Origin: Hypholoma sublateritium FD-334 SS-4
Taxonomy: Eukaryota; Basidiomycota; Agaricomycetes; Agaricales; Strophariaceae
Reading direction: 5' to 3'
DNA: 64,000 nucleotides
Assembly: GCA_000827495.1 (NCBI GenBank)
Contig: KN817620.1
Coordinates: forward strand, 18,468-82,467
A model generated the notes under the pieces. The model saw only the letters and a list, made by a program, of their open reading frames with translations. It ran no database searches and was not told the DNA's origin. Made by a program: the position numbers and the translations under genes. Position 1 is the stretch's first letter; each line of letters opens with the position of its first letter. This document shows, piece by piece, positions 49,876 to 62,090 of the stretch.

Positions 49876-51041
49876 ATGCCTGACCTTCCCCCGTCACAAT
49901 CTGAGCTTCCGAGGCCGCTACATATGTATAGGCCAAGATATTCCTGAGGGTCTCTCCAAGGCGCCCACGGCGTGCGTCAAATGCGCGGAATTCAAACAGA
50001 AGTGCGACTTTCCCGCATCTGAAGACGCGGTCCAGGATAAAGTGGACGTTAAGCCGAGGCCGAAGGGAAAGAAAGTCGCGAAGGTCAAGGAGGAGCTCAA
50101 TACATACGTCGGCGAAGCCGAAGATGAAACACGCTGCAAAGTCGACGACGTCGCCGTCCGAGGCGCCTACCAGCGCGAACGAGGACGAGGACGAGCAGCC
50201 ATGGTACACCATGGCCAAGCCGAACTCCAAGGGAGCCACGCCAAAATCCAACGCGGTCGCACCCAAGTCGAAAATGGTCGCCAACGCCTCCGAAGGCAGC
50301 AGCAATGTAGCCGCCCCCTATCGACGCAGCCCCAGGCCACTGTCGAAAGCGCTACCGCGGCCTAGAACCGACTCCATCCCTTCAGCACACGACATTGGTA
50401 TGGACAAACTTGCGGCCACGGAAAAGGGACCCGATGAGTCCATGCCCACTAAACTACGGGCGGTAGAGATTTGAAACGTTGCGCGCGCGAGAGCGGTGTT
50501 GCTATTCGCTGACATACTGCACCGGCGAGAGAAAGACGCGGAGAGCGCTGTCGGCAACAGGCCTCAGACGCTCAGGGCGAAGCTGACTTTGCGGCCATCG
50601 AGATGGCCCAGCAACAGGAGCTGGACCTTTTGAATCGGATGCGCGAGTGCCATGCCCAGAGCGCGCTTACTCAGTTGAAGGACACCGACTGGGTGTCCAA
50701 TGCCGTCAATAAGTCAAGTGAGTATTCCCCTATCCCAAGTACATTGACATGGAGTAGCAACGTTTACTTCACTACACTCACGGAAGGACAAGGGCGTGGC
50801 CGGCATATTGGAGCTGCCAGATGACGACCCGTGCAACAGCCCATCGCGGCCACAGGAGGAAGATCTCCAAGCCGGCCCACCTCCACCATCCGCGACAGAC
50901 AACGGTTTGCCGATACCTACCCAGGTCGCAATAAATCCCCGCCTCCTTTATTTCCTGAAGAAGATTAGGGACATTAGAGAGACATGCAGTCCCAAATGGC
51001 AACCTGGCAGCGACACGACAGCGCAAAAAATCGAACAGTGA
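49876..51041 (+). pseudogene. Fragmentary Zn-cluster-like / coiled-coil gene of basidiomycete type
   Basis: Coding-like pieces on the plus strand change frame several times: a start MPDLPPSQSELP at 49876, a cysteine motif ACVKCAEFKQKCDF near 49971, a Ser/Pro/Lys-rich stretch 50110-50474, a helical LDLLNRMRECHAQ piece 50603-50720, and ILELPDDDPC from 50796 to a stop at 51041. The CX2C...C start and the helical later part resemble a common agaricomycete protein type with an atypical zinc motif. Some frame changes may be introns (a plausible one lies at 50463-50534), but I cannot build a full chain. It is either a poorly resolved gene or a decayed one. Confidence 0.4.
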
Positions 51042-51503
51042 CTCATGCGCCGCCAATTCGAGGTACAGGACGAACGGATCACTGCCCTCGAGCAGTGCAT
51101 CCAAGACCAGAGTGCGCCGTACAGGACTAGCATGGCTCTTAGAATATGTATGATAAGTGAAATGTAAGTAAATGAAAGAGGAATGATGAACAGTGGAGAT
51201 TGACGGAAAATCGGGCATAGCTTTTTGTGGAGTTTGCAGACAAAATCTCAATCTGCCTGTTGCTTTTGTGAAGCGCTGACCGCTGAGATATTTGAATCTC
51301 TGCGGCCAGTGTGCCAAGCTCAAGCCGAGAGTAAACCACAAGAGTAAGTCCACAAACAAAGGAGAAAACGGCAGGGTGGAAAAGAAAAGAAAAGAAAAGC
51401 TCGAGGCGAAGCTAGGGCCTGATCTGAAGGCCTGCAAATAAGTACTTCGAGAAGCTCCCAAATAAATATGAGGCACGCATTATAAGTACGCTGCAAATCT
51501 AGG
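51042..51503. other. Intergenic with an AAAAG repeat
   Basis: Contains GAAAAGAAAAGAAAAG-type pentamers around 51380-51402. Otherwise only the 3' flank of VPS45 is present. Confidence 0.5.
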
Positions 51504-54005
51504 TTACGGTATTGCTATACGATCGACACCTTGCTTAACCTTCCCGAAAAGATTCATGACCCCATCCCGGATACCGTCGGCCTGGACGCCAACACCTTCC
51601 CCGCTTGATCTATAAACACCAGTGCCAGCAGCTCCCCCGAGGCTCACATTCACCCCTCCGAGGTTTAAATTCAGAATAGGGGCATTAGTTGCGGATTCTG
51701 GTGGTGGATCATATACCGACGCGGGGAAATTGAGTGCTGCGGACCTCAGCATTTCAATGTATCTGGGAAGAAAAAAATCAGTCTTATGTCTGATAGAGTT
51801 CATGGTACGTACGATGATGAATTATGTACACAGGTGCCTCCAAGTAATAAACGAACTGCGCCTGGATTAGGGATGCCTGCGTTGGTAGCAGCAACTGGGT
51901 CCTGATTCAGAAGAGTGACAGTTCGGGCTTCCTCGTACGTAGCGCCTCCAATCATGAAGATGATCACTTCCTGCGGTCTACCAAAGTAGACAATTAGATG
52001 GTTCCAAGACGCCGTTTTAGTAACAACGTTACCTTTGCAGTCCGGCATTGACTCCTGCGCCATCGAGGAAGGGATAGCTTGTGTCGCGTAGCCTTCCTCT
52101 GAAGAGATTTTCTAGAGTTTGTGATAAATGGGGCGTATGTTGAGTATAGACATTTTCGACGCCCTAATCCTCTTGTGAGTACTATGCATTTTAACGTGTA
52201 AAATCACATACCTTAAGACCCTTCAGGGCAGAGCGGCCCTTGGCAAGTAGCGATTCTGTAGAGAAAAGGTCGTCTTGTCGCTGGTCCGCCCCCGCGACAT
52301 TTAGAAGTACATACACTAACTGAATAAAGGAAGAGGCTATCAGAGGTGGTCAAAAATAGCAGAAAAATCATCGACCTTCGCATCATCACGAGAAACGCCA
52401 TTTGCCAACATGAGGTTTATCAGAGCAGCGATGTTCGCTGTTTGCACCTTTTGATAGCGCAGGGCATAGAGCATCACAACCCGTAGTTTACTCCAGGGAG
52501 GAACGCCCGCATCTGTAACAACGGCTTGAACAGTCTGCGAATAACATGAAATCAAGTCACAATCGACAATTATTGACAGACATTCTTTCGCACCTTGAAG
52601 TCAGCGCCAGCGCTAGTTGCAAGCCCTTGTTCCACCTCTCCGACTTCGAGTAGCTTATCCCTCCCAACTATTCTGCTTAATTCCCCAACCAGAGCGACAT
52701 GTTTGCTGACATTCCCACCCAATTTGCGAAATTCGGGGTACTCTTCGACGAATCTCTTCATGTCGGCGATGGAGTTTATAGAAGATGGAGATTGGGCTAA
52801 TGATCGCGTTTGATAGTCTTGGACATAATCTTTGAGAGATGAACCTAGATCTCCAAATGTTGATAGGTAATTGGCTTGAAAGAACGGGTCTATGCTTGTT
52901 GTTAGTGTTATTTCCTAGTAAGCGATAATTAGGGGCTGACCGAAACGATATTTAGGCGTGACTTACAGAGAGTTCGGGGCGACTATCAGGAATCTTGCTT
53001 AGATCGACCCTTCCATTGTGAATACCTAGAAGTTCATGAACCATTGCCTGGTATGTCCATTGAGATAGCAAAGGCGTAACGGGATCATTGCGTCGGTCCA
53101 GAATGAGCAGCAATGGGGGAACTTGTGTCAAACGGAAGTCGAATAGAGCAGATTCAGTTTGAATACGATGCTGCATCGAAGTGCTTAAGCATTTATTCCC
53201 TCCTTCAAATGGAGGGATGCATTTACCTGAACTTCCACGCCCAGTTTCTTAGCCATGGGACTCATTTTCTCGTACCTGATAACTGGCTTTTTCCTCAGGC
53301 TCAGTAAGACGGAAGTAATGGCTTGCATGGCCGCATCCAATGCTTTTGGATCCCATGAATTGGTCGTGGATCCATAAAGTGGTTTAGACGCTGACGGCAG
53401 GTGGTTCTGGGAGAACAAACAGGGCGATATAGGCGCATAGTCTGCGAAGTACTCCTGTGATATGTTACACAGACGTTGGGACCTCGAAGCAAAGTTGTTT
53501 CGCACCTGTACTTCCCGGACAACTTCGAACTCGTCTACGTGTGCCAGTCTTTCGATGGCTGATTTGGCCAGTATGTTGCTGAAGTCTGCAGGCATATACC
53601 GGAACGGTTGAGTATGATGCAAAGACGGCGATGTACACCCAATAGATTCACCGACTGACACAGATAATACTCTCCGTATTTAGGCTCCTTGAGCTCTTCT
53701 TCCAAAGATTCTAGGCTCTCTTCGCTGTTTTGGAGAAAGCAGACGCATTTCATGTGTGGCATTCTGTCCCGCTTCCTGTTGTCTATCCGGTCCGTTAGAT
53801 AGACCTGGTGGGATAATAGAGTAGATTGTGTTGCTGCAAGTGATACGATAGGCGTCTAATTTGTCATACGTCAAGCCGAAAGTCTCTTGAAAATAGAGCT
53901 TATATTGCAGCGCACCGTATGCGTATCCAGCAGTAACACTTTCATGGAGGTTGGTGTTGAAACCAACTTGTTGATGTATGTCTCCACGGCTTTTATGACG
54001 TCCAT
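51504..54005 (-). CDS. VPS45: Sec1/Munc18-family protein Vps45
   Basis: Vps45 binds the syntaxin Tlg2/Pep12 and drives SNARE assembly for Golgi-to-endosome and vacuolar traffic. Eleven exons on the minus strand: 54005-53916, 53855-53660, 53585-53506, 53454-53227, 53170-52967, 52914-52594, 52534-52376, 52319-52212, 52163-52033, 51977-51813 and 51762-51504. They join to 646 aa. Family blocks: [15 protein letters not shown] start, [51 protein letters not shown] (domain 2), [18 protein letters not shown] and [11 protein letters not shown] near the end. Exon 2 uses the GTCAGT donor; the earlier GTGTCA would break the YLYFSNIL block. The C-terminus has an extra Gly-rich stretch after the conserved end. 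Confidence 0.96.
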
Positions 54006-57000
54006 GGTACAATTATCTTCTGGAGAATGTATATGAAGGACAGGGACAGGGACCTCGCAGAAGTGCTCCGCAGTACGGCACTGCAGTGCAACTGCTAACA
54101 TTGACAAGGGTCATCATGAGTCGGGATCACGTGATGGTGCTGATGCGGTTCCAGTTTGGAAATAAAATACGCGACGCGCGTCGCGACCGTGACTCCGCCA
54201 TAACTCTCGTGTGCTATTCACCGTCCACTGCCTGTGAGATCGACCATCGCCCCATTTGCGCCTTATTACCTGAATTAGAGGATTTTGCTTCCATGTGTCG
54301 ACCATCGTCACTCGTTGATTCGCCTTCAACGGTTTTAGAGAATCCCGCGGTTGTGCTGTGGGACGGGATTTGGTTCACCGAATGTAGAAACACGCGAGGA
54401 GTGTGCGACAAAGCTGCTTGAAGTACGTTGGCCATTCCCCTTTGTGCGGTCGCCCAATCGTACATTTCGACGGAAAGGGCACACCAAGGGCACACGATGT
54501 CGAGCACATGCAAGCGAGACCCGAAATGGGCTGCAGAATCACCCGGCGCTCTGCGGTGACGTGCTCGGTGTGTGACACGCAGACCCCTCGACACTATCAT
54601 ATTCACGCCGTTTCACGGCTTCATCGATTCTTGCCACCCATCCCCCTCTTCAAGTGCCTCGGAACTCACAATTGCTTATTATCTCGGTTTGACGCGCACG
54701 CCCATCCGAGTCCTCGTCGATTTCCATGATACTAGCCGCTGTCAGAGTGGTGTAGCATGTCTTCTGCTACCCCATTACACAGCCTTGTAACTCATGTGTT
54801 CTCGTCGGAGATGACTCATGAAAAGTTACCCTTCCTCGAAAGAGTTTACTACGGTTGCGTTAAACCAGGGACCCCCAGGATGATAATACCACCCAGCAAT
54901 TAACGGCACTTTGTAACTGGATAATAGCTACTTCTCTGCTTCAACTGGATACACTTTGCAATCTATGACGCTGGAGCCTCGGCACCCTTGCCAGTGGTAT
55001 ATACTTGCAGACTTTCAATCGATAACTCTCGACTATCGCCGACTCCGTACTACCTCCGTAAACATCGCAAGAAATAAGCCACTACTGCACCAAGACCAAT
55101 AGACTATAGTGTCGAGGCGAGGCGATGCTCCCCCGGTTCTCGATGCTCTGAACTTGTTTACTTACCTTGTCAACCTTCGGCTTATTTCTGCTTTCCCTGC
55201 TCTCCGCGAGGTTCTTTGCACTTGGCACTCTGTATTTCCCTTGTGGTGTGTGACAATCTTTAATGAAATGACGCTGACACTTCTCGGATAGCTAAGCTGC
55301 TTCTTGTGCTTATATGCCGGAGTACCACCAGAGGCTCACGTCGAAGTTGCTGAGTATAAGGAGAATAGGCTATGATAAATCGAACGTCAAGACCCCCGAG
55401 GCTGTGACTGATATGATAGGGAGGCGAAGAGATCGCCCCCACATCCGACCTTGTCTTATTTCCAATCCCAGGCCCCTTTTCTACTCAGAAAGTCTAGTTT
55501 CGCTGCCTAGGTTGCGCTGAAAGGCTGAAGCTAACTTCTTGACTCGAGCTAATTTCTTTGGGAACCGAGGACATGTGCAATACGGCCTAATGCCTAACCA
55601 CATCTTGGAAGGCGGTGCAAAATTGGATGAATAGTGGCAGAGGTCAACTTCAGACCGCGCCCAATATATTCGACAGAAAAAGAAACGTAAAACGCAGATA
55701 CAAATGTCAAGGGGAACGAAGAAAAATACGTACGGGGAAGAAATCATCTTGGTCACCCCGTATGCTGGGCGAGATTGACCAGAAGGGAGTATGCTGATAG
55801 TGAAAAGATAACCTCTACCCACATGGACGTCGGAGAAGGCGTAGGGCTGTGATTGGTTCTTGAATATTCCCAAGCCTGGTATTGCATTAATGGGCATTAT
55901 CACCATGGCTCGGATCCAGAAACTGGGTGTTCACAGCGATCCTAAGGTATCAACCACTAGCAACTATCGGGTCAGCGATATTCATGGTGCCGGTGTCGCC
56001 CTCCTGCACAACCCTCCTGACTTCATCAATTTGTTTTACCAAGGATCATCAGCAAGATGTCAATTTAGATTCCGGGTTTTCCCGGTTTCTATGCGTTTTT
56101 CCGTTTCCGGAAACCGAGATACCCAGGACCTAGAAACCGTAAGTCTGAACCGTGGAAAATGTTATCTTTGAGGCCGTAGCCAAACAAGCTGCGAAACAGG
56201 TGCGGCTAGTTCTACGGGCTCTACCTGCGCCGCCTTCCAACCCATTTCGTCGGGTATCGTACGTGGCGCTGTTGAAATTGGCCAGGTAATGAATGATATT
56301 ATTGTTGCTTCTGTGCCCGTGGCTCACATTCTCTAGATGCTTCACCGCCCGCGGACAATGCGCTAGCGGCCTTCGTAAAGTCTCTACACGGATGGGGAAG
56401 AGCATCTCTCATCCACAACGTTCCCCCGCGGCCAACACAAAGAGAGCAGCAGGGATACGAAGGCAGTACACGAGGGCATTAGGTGCAACTAGGTAAGCCC
56501 AACCTAGTGCCGTTTGCTCTCCATGTTGACCAACGGACCTTGCGCGTATCTGATCTCAGTCGCACTCCGTTTGTCAACACTCACTGCCCGCTGCCCGTCG
56601 CCCGCTGCCCGCCGCGCTCGGAATGCAAAACGTGACTTGCGAGGCCTGTGTGCGACTCTCGAAAACCCCTGCTGATGTCTCTTTCTCCCTGTGTCGACAA
56701 ACAGGCCAGGGCACGCCTGATCTCAGCCGTGCCCTGTCTGTCAAAGCTCGCCGCCTGCTCCTCAAGTACCTGCTGGACATGCAATGCGGCCTGCGAGGCC
56801 TGTGTGCAGCTCTCAATACTGCTGTCCCTCCAATCACATACTCGGTTCTGACACACAGTTCGCGAGGTTCGCGGACCACCCGCCCGCAGCCCTCTGTCTC
56901 TCGACACCCTGCCGCCTACAAGGTTGCCCGCCTGCTGTTCCCGCGTCTAGCCGACCATGCATCGAGTCTGCACTTATCGTGCGACCCTCACGCAGTCCCT

Positions 57001-57250
57001 CTTGATAATTGCAGTTACTTGGCACATACACCACGTACACGGAAAGTCGGCCCGAAATTCCCGGGCGAACGTTCGCAATTACTGGCAGATGCTGGCAGTT
57101 GCCAGTATTTGCCCGGGCCGGTGATGTGAAGTCAGTAAGTCCAAGTGTGCTTTATCTTTACACAGGCTGATACGACTGCAGCAATACATCCATTACCTTG
57201 ATTCCTCGCTGCCACGCCCATCTTAGCGCCGCTGCATGCGGTGCGGTGCC
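54006..57250. other. Gene-poor region with decayed fragments and a degenerate tandem repeat
   Basis: 3.2 kb. Many short frames are open, none is matched. On the minus strand around 55820-56060 an open stretch interrupted by stops reads like coding remnant (QIDEVRRVVQEGDTGTMNIADPIVAS). At about 56080-56120 two small hairpins occur (CCGGGTTTTCCCGG and GTTTCCGGAAAC). From 56553 to 56870 two diverged copies of a roughly 155-bp unit are arranged in tandem. Confidence 0.5.
56553..56870. repeat. Degenerate tandem duplication, unit about 155 bp
   Basis: Each copy has a CTGATCTCAG(T/C)CG...CTGT(C/T)AA block and, about 75 bp on, a GCGAGGCCTGTGTG block. Spacing between corresponding blocks is about 153-155 bp. 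Between them the copies have drifted. Confidence 0.55.
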
Positions 57251-57271
57251 TCGTCGGTGCTTGATACGGGC

Positions 57272-57835
57272 CGGGTTCAAAGCCGCAGGTAGTGACTCGT
57301 CCTCGCAGTCCCAATCCCGCTCAGCAAAGGCTGGTCTCAATTCCCTATCAGTCGTGTCTACCCTCTGTTGGAAGGCCGCTATGCTCAGCGTGTCATAGCT
57401 GGCGCACCTGGTAAGAGATTTAGCCTCTTCCTTTCACTTCAGTGGCTTATCAGTGCTGTGCTCTAGTCTACCTTGCTGCGGTTCTCTAGTACCTCGTTGC
57501 TGAGATTCTCGGACTTGCCGGCAACGCCGCTCGTGATCACAAGAAGCAGTGTATTGTACCCCGTCACTTGCAGCTGATTATCTGCAATGACAAGCAGTGA
57601 GCTTGTTCCTTTCTTCTCACACTATGACGCTGACTTATTGTTTTTGATCAGGCTGCAAAAGCTCCTTGGCAACGTTGTCATCTCGCAAGGTGGTGTTGTA
57701 CCTCACATTGCACCTGTAAGCTTCTTCATCAAGTCATCCGTCGTGCAATACCTGATCAATCTCATCTCTCAGGAACTCCTCCCCACGAAATCTGGCAAGT
57801 CGAAGAAGGATGAGGCCATCAGTCAGGAACTCTAG
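57272..57835 (+). pseudogene. Histone H2A pseudogene
   Basis: Four exon-like blocks with intact splice sites (introns 57411-57466, 57597-57651, 57716-57772) translate as H2[53 protein letters not shown], and the SQEL tail that carries the H2A phospho-serine in fungi. Three defects are visible: no ATG at the expected start, a single-base loss near 57336 that shifts frame within AGLQFP, and a TAG at 57487-57489 where the conserved LEYL glutamate should be. Because introns remain it arose by DNA duplication, not retrotransposition. A functional H2A gene must exist elsewhere in the genome. Confidence 0.88.
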
Positions 57836-57939
57836 ATATCTTTTATTCTTGTTGCTCTGTATTTTGCGTCCAAGGTTGTACACTTGCACTTGTATTACTC
57901 CTTTACATAATTATTATCTATTTTTAGATACTACTCTTG

Positions 57940-58473
57940 CCCAGTTCAACGTAAACCCCTGCGCCTTGCGCTACTGTCCCGCCGTGAGCAACCTCGTGAA
58001 GTCGTCCCTCACACATGCATGCGGTCACGTACCGTGCTGCCAAGCGCCTTGCCCTTGATATCCCAGACTGCGATGTTGAGCCCGGAGAGCGTGCTCTGCG
58101 ACCGCTGGCCATGCAATCTGTGTTAGCCATGTATTGGTGTTGGCGATGGCGGCATGCACTACCAATGTACCATGAGCACGGGGCTACCGACGTAGAAGTG
58201 GCCACATAGGCCGGTCTGCCAGATGTCCTGGGGGCGGTCTGCACGCCCGTCAACGAAGCGCTGCAGGTTGACGAGTGTTCCCTTGACGCCCTCGTTGTGC
58301 CCCTCGAATGTGGCCTCGCCCCAGCCAACTGAACTGTTGGAGGCTTCAACTCACATGAAGAGTCACCAGGGTAGGATGAGGAAAGTCTGGCAGGCCGTTG
58401 TTAGTCGCCGGAATGCCCAGGCAAACGTGTGGCGTGGACTGACCTTGATCTTTGCGATGGTGGAGGGTGCCAT
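57940..58473 (-). pseudogene. Galactonate dehydratase-like (enolase superfamily) pseudogene
   Basis: Minus strand. A start MAPSTIAKIK at 58473 is followed by an intron-like break, then TF..LPW*LF.*VEASNSSVGWGEATFEGH, DIWQTGLCGHFYVGSPVLM, a 75-bp intron and STLSGLNIAVWDIKGKALG. These are signature segments of the mandelate racemase/muconate-lactonizing subgroup that holds fungal galactonate dehydratases. TGA codons at 58363-58365 and 58351-58353 replace positions that are Trp and Lys in relatives. After KALG the frame breaks further (VRDRMHV, then RKAQGF in another frame) and the catalytic C-terminal half is missing. It converges on the H2A pseudogene. Confidence 0.8.
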
Positions 58474-58802
58474 GAGAATGTGATGGCTAGTGGGATGGTT
58501 TTGGTATGTCTATCGCTCTGTTACCCCATTCAATGTGTGCAATATAAAAGAGTTATTTAGCGAAGAATCTGCAATCCCGGCCTTAATGCTGCCCGGGGTA
58601 CCATTGTCGTTGCGGAGGGATACCTTAATTATAATATGCAAAAGCATAATAACATAACATTTAAGTAATAGAAGTTCAACATTCAACGTGCTGTTTCCCG
58701 AGACTCTGTTGCCACGTACGACTCTTCCAAGTTGGATCTCCTACAGTGTTGCTGCTGCTTACCATCCAAAACCCTGCTGCTACCAACACTGTTCATCCCA
58801 AA
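58474..58802. other. Plavaka 5' flank
   Basis: 329 bp. No convincing terminal inverted repeat or target-site duplication could be found by eye, although one end of the element should lie here. Confidence 0.4.
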
Positions 58803-61800
58803 ATGCCTAAGCATTCGCCAAATTACTCTTGTCTGCTATGTGAGCAGGTTTGTCGGTCAGCAGGAGGACTCAAACGCCACAACAAAGCGAAACATCCTCG
58901 CTCTACACCACCTCCTAATTTGGCGCAGCACACAAGAATATATCATGCTCACTTGAATGGTAAGTCAAAGGCATCTCAAATTTACCATCAGAGCGTTCAG
59001 CTTAGCTACCTTTCAAAGCACGCCCATGTTCAGATGACGGCACATTTCTGGATAAACAGTCCCATGGAGCACCTCCAACAATGTCACAGTCCGCACTTGA
59101 TCCAGAAAATCCCTGGGCTCCCTTTAACGATCGATTGGAATTTGACTGGGCTCAATACCATTTTGTGACACTCAAATCATCAGCAAGTAATATAAATACA
59201 GGTCTCGACCTCTGGCGTGCATCTGTTATCAAGCATTCAAAAGACCACAATGCCGATGGTGCGGTGCCCTGGAACTCTGCGGCAGATATGTATGCCACGA
59301 TCGATTCTATTGAAAATGGCGAAATTGAATGGAAGACCTACCAATTCTCGTACACTGGGGAAAAGCCTCCTACCCCGCCGCGTTGGATGGAGGAATCATA
59401 TGAGCTGAACATCCGTGATGCACTCGCTGTGCTTGAACATCAAATCCAGTCGCCCGCTTTTGATGGCCAATTCGAATACACCCCGTATGAGGAATACAAT
59501 CCGAAAGGAGACCGTGTATATTCAAACTTACTGTCGGGTTCCTGGTCAAATAGAGAAGCAGTGCGTAACATTGAAGAAGATTTCAACAAATAAGTGCTAA
59601 TTTGACAACTGTAGGATACAATATCTAAAGATAAATCAACACATGGATCAATGTTTGTCCCGGTAGTCGCAGGAAGTGATAAAACGACGGTCTCGGTTGC
59701 GACAGGTCATCAAGAGTACCATCCAGTATACGCTTCGGCAGGGAATATATCAAATACTGCACGTCGTGGACATGGAAATGCTGTGATGCCCATTGCATTT
59801 CTCCCGATTCCAAAAAGTAGGTTTATAACCTGTAAATACATGTGACAGTAAATACTAATCTGATATGTTTTTCAGCCAGTAAACGTCAACGTAAAAAAAC
59901 AAATTTCCAAATCTTTTCACGGCAGCTATATCACGCTTGCTTAGAGCTGGTCTTTAAACCTCTAAAGCCTTATATGTTAACTCCAAAAGTTGTGAAGTGT
60001 CCAGATGGGCACTTCCGACGCGCAATATTTAGCCTTGGACCTTATATTGCTGATTACCCTGAACAGGTCTGGTTAGCAGCTGTTGTTTCAAATTGGTGTC
60101 CAAAGTATGTACTAGTTCTAACTTCTCAGCTGTCGATACTGTTCTAATTTCTACTCTTGACTTCGTTTCTTAGATGTGATGCTCTACCTACAAACTTAGA
60201 TGCAAAAGGCAGTCACCGCCGCTCTCATGGCATGACAGACTTTCTGATAACATGCTTTGACCCGGGAATTCTTTGGGATGATTTTGGAGTAAGGAATGAT
60301 ATCGTGGTTCGTACAAATCTCTGTTTCCTTACTCTGGAATCTGGATCATATACTCATGGGAGCGTTGTTTCAATTCTGTTATAGCCATTTACATATTTTT
60401 TCCCTCGTGCTGATATTCATGAACTTCTTTCTCCCGATTTGCTTCATCAACTCATTAAAGGGACTTTCAAAGATCACTTGGTTGAATGGGTAATTGATTA
60501 TCTCTACATCATACATGGGGAAGCAAAGGCACTGGAGATAATCGAGGATATTGATCACCGGTTCGTGCAGTGATGGTGCTTGTTCGTGAATCATTTGTCC
60601 TTAGTGGTGAACAACACTTCAGAATTTCTGCTGTACCACCATTTCCTGGACTACGACATTTTCCTGATGGTCGTGACTATACCCAATGGACAGGTGATGA
60701 CTCCAAGGCCTTAATGAAAGTGAGTGATGTCTTGTCTTCTTTTCTATCTTGTATTGTCGTACTTACTAGTACGTCTTCACATCTAATCTTATATGCCTTT
60801 TAGGTTTTTATAGCTGCAATTGCTGGATATGTGCCCTCAGCCATAGTGAAATGTATAACCGCATTCATGGACGCATGCTATATTGCTCGGAGAAATGCAA
60901 TAACAGCTCCTGCTATTGAACTTTTCCGAGACAGTGTTGAACGGTTTCATAAACTTCGAGAGATTTTTATCACATTTGGCGTACGGACCTCAATTTCCCT
61001 TCCACGTCAACATAGCCTCAAACATTTCGAGTATGGAATGCACTTTTTCGGGGCACCAAATGGTCTTTGTTCTTCAATCACGGAATCAAAACACATCAAA
61101 TCAGTCAAAGAGCCATGGCGCCGCTCAAATAGATATAACGCGCTCCACCAAATGCTACAAACAATATCCCGCCTTGACAAATTGGCTGCTCTGTCCACCC
61201 ATCTCCGAAAACAGGGGATGCTCACTGGTACAACCTCATCATACATCGCCAACTCAATCTCTGATACACCATCAACAATGTCAACCCCAGAACGTCTTGA
61301 TATCAATAACCACAAACAAACTAGTGACAATTCAGAAGACGACGATGAAGATGATGAGGATACAAGTCCTAATACACCAACTAGCGACACCAAAGACAAT
61401 TTATCACTTTCTGATGTTAAGCTAGCTGCAAAATCTCACCCTGAATATCCAAGAACTATGAAAGAGCTGTCGGAACACATCAACCAACCTCAGTTTCCTT
61501 ACGCTCTTTGCCAATTCCTCTATACTTCAAGATATCCCAATTCTCCTCTTCCAACAGATATCAACTTGCTTCCTGCATTCGAGGGTCAGATCAAGGTTTA
61601 CCACTCTGCAGTTGCTACCTTCTACGCACCTAGTGACTTGTGTGGAGCAGGAGGGATGAAACGCGAGCGAATCCGATCAACACCACGGTTTCATGGACAA
61701 GCGCGGAGAGATACTGTCTTTGTTGTCCTTGACGAAACACTTCCTGGGATGCTGGGCATGGAGATTGGCCGAGTACAACTTCTGTTCTCATTTCAATATC

Positions 61801-62090
61801 GAAGGAAGCAATATTCTTGTGCGCTGATCAACTGGTATGTCTGCGGTGACAGCCCAGATGAAGACACCGGAATGTGGGAGGTCGAGCTTGAATGCAACCG
61901 CCAGGGTAATCCGACAGTTCAAGTTATTGATCTGGATACTACTGTCCGTGGTTCGCACCTCTTGCCAATATTTGGAAGTAACCGTGTCCCAGATGATTTC
62001 AGCTACCATGATGCTTTGGACAATTATCGTTCATTTTTTGTCAATCGATTTGTTGATCACCATGCACATGAATTGCTTACAGAACTATAG
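58803..62090 (+). mobile_element. Plavaka-type (CACTA-like) DNA transposon, transposase gene
   Basis: Eight exons (58803-58959, 59034-59560, 59615-59816, 59876-60104, 60174-60306, 60385-60560, 60623-60719, 60804-62090) join in frame to 935 aa without a stop. An N-terminal C2H2 finger (CLLCEQVCRSAGGLKRHNKAKH pattern, Cys at residues 11 and 14) should bind DNA. The core has VPVVAGSDKTTVSVATG, SHRRSHGMTDFLI, the PFTYFFPRADIHELLSPDLL block and FGAPNGLCSSITESKHIK, all diagnostic of agaricomycete Plavaka transposases. An acidic linker (EDDDEDDEDT) precedes a C-terminal domain. Intact coding capacity suggests recent activity. Element ends are not resolved. Confidence 0.92.

Noticed and set aside
56581..57129. 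Cys-rich frames on both strands
   Set aside because: They follow the degenerate tandem repeat and have no recognisable domain.
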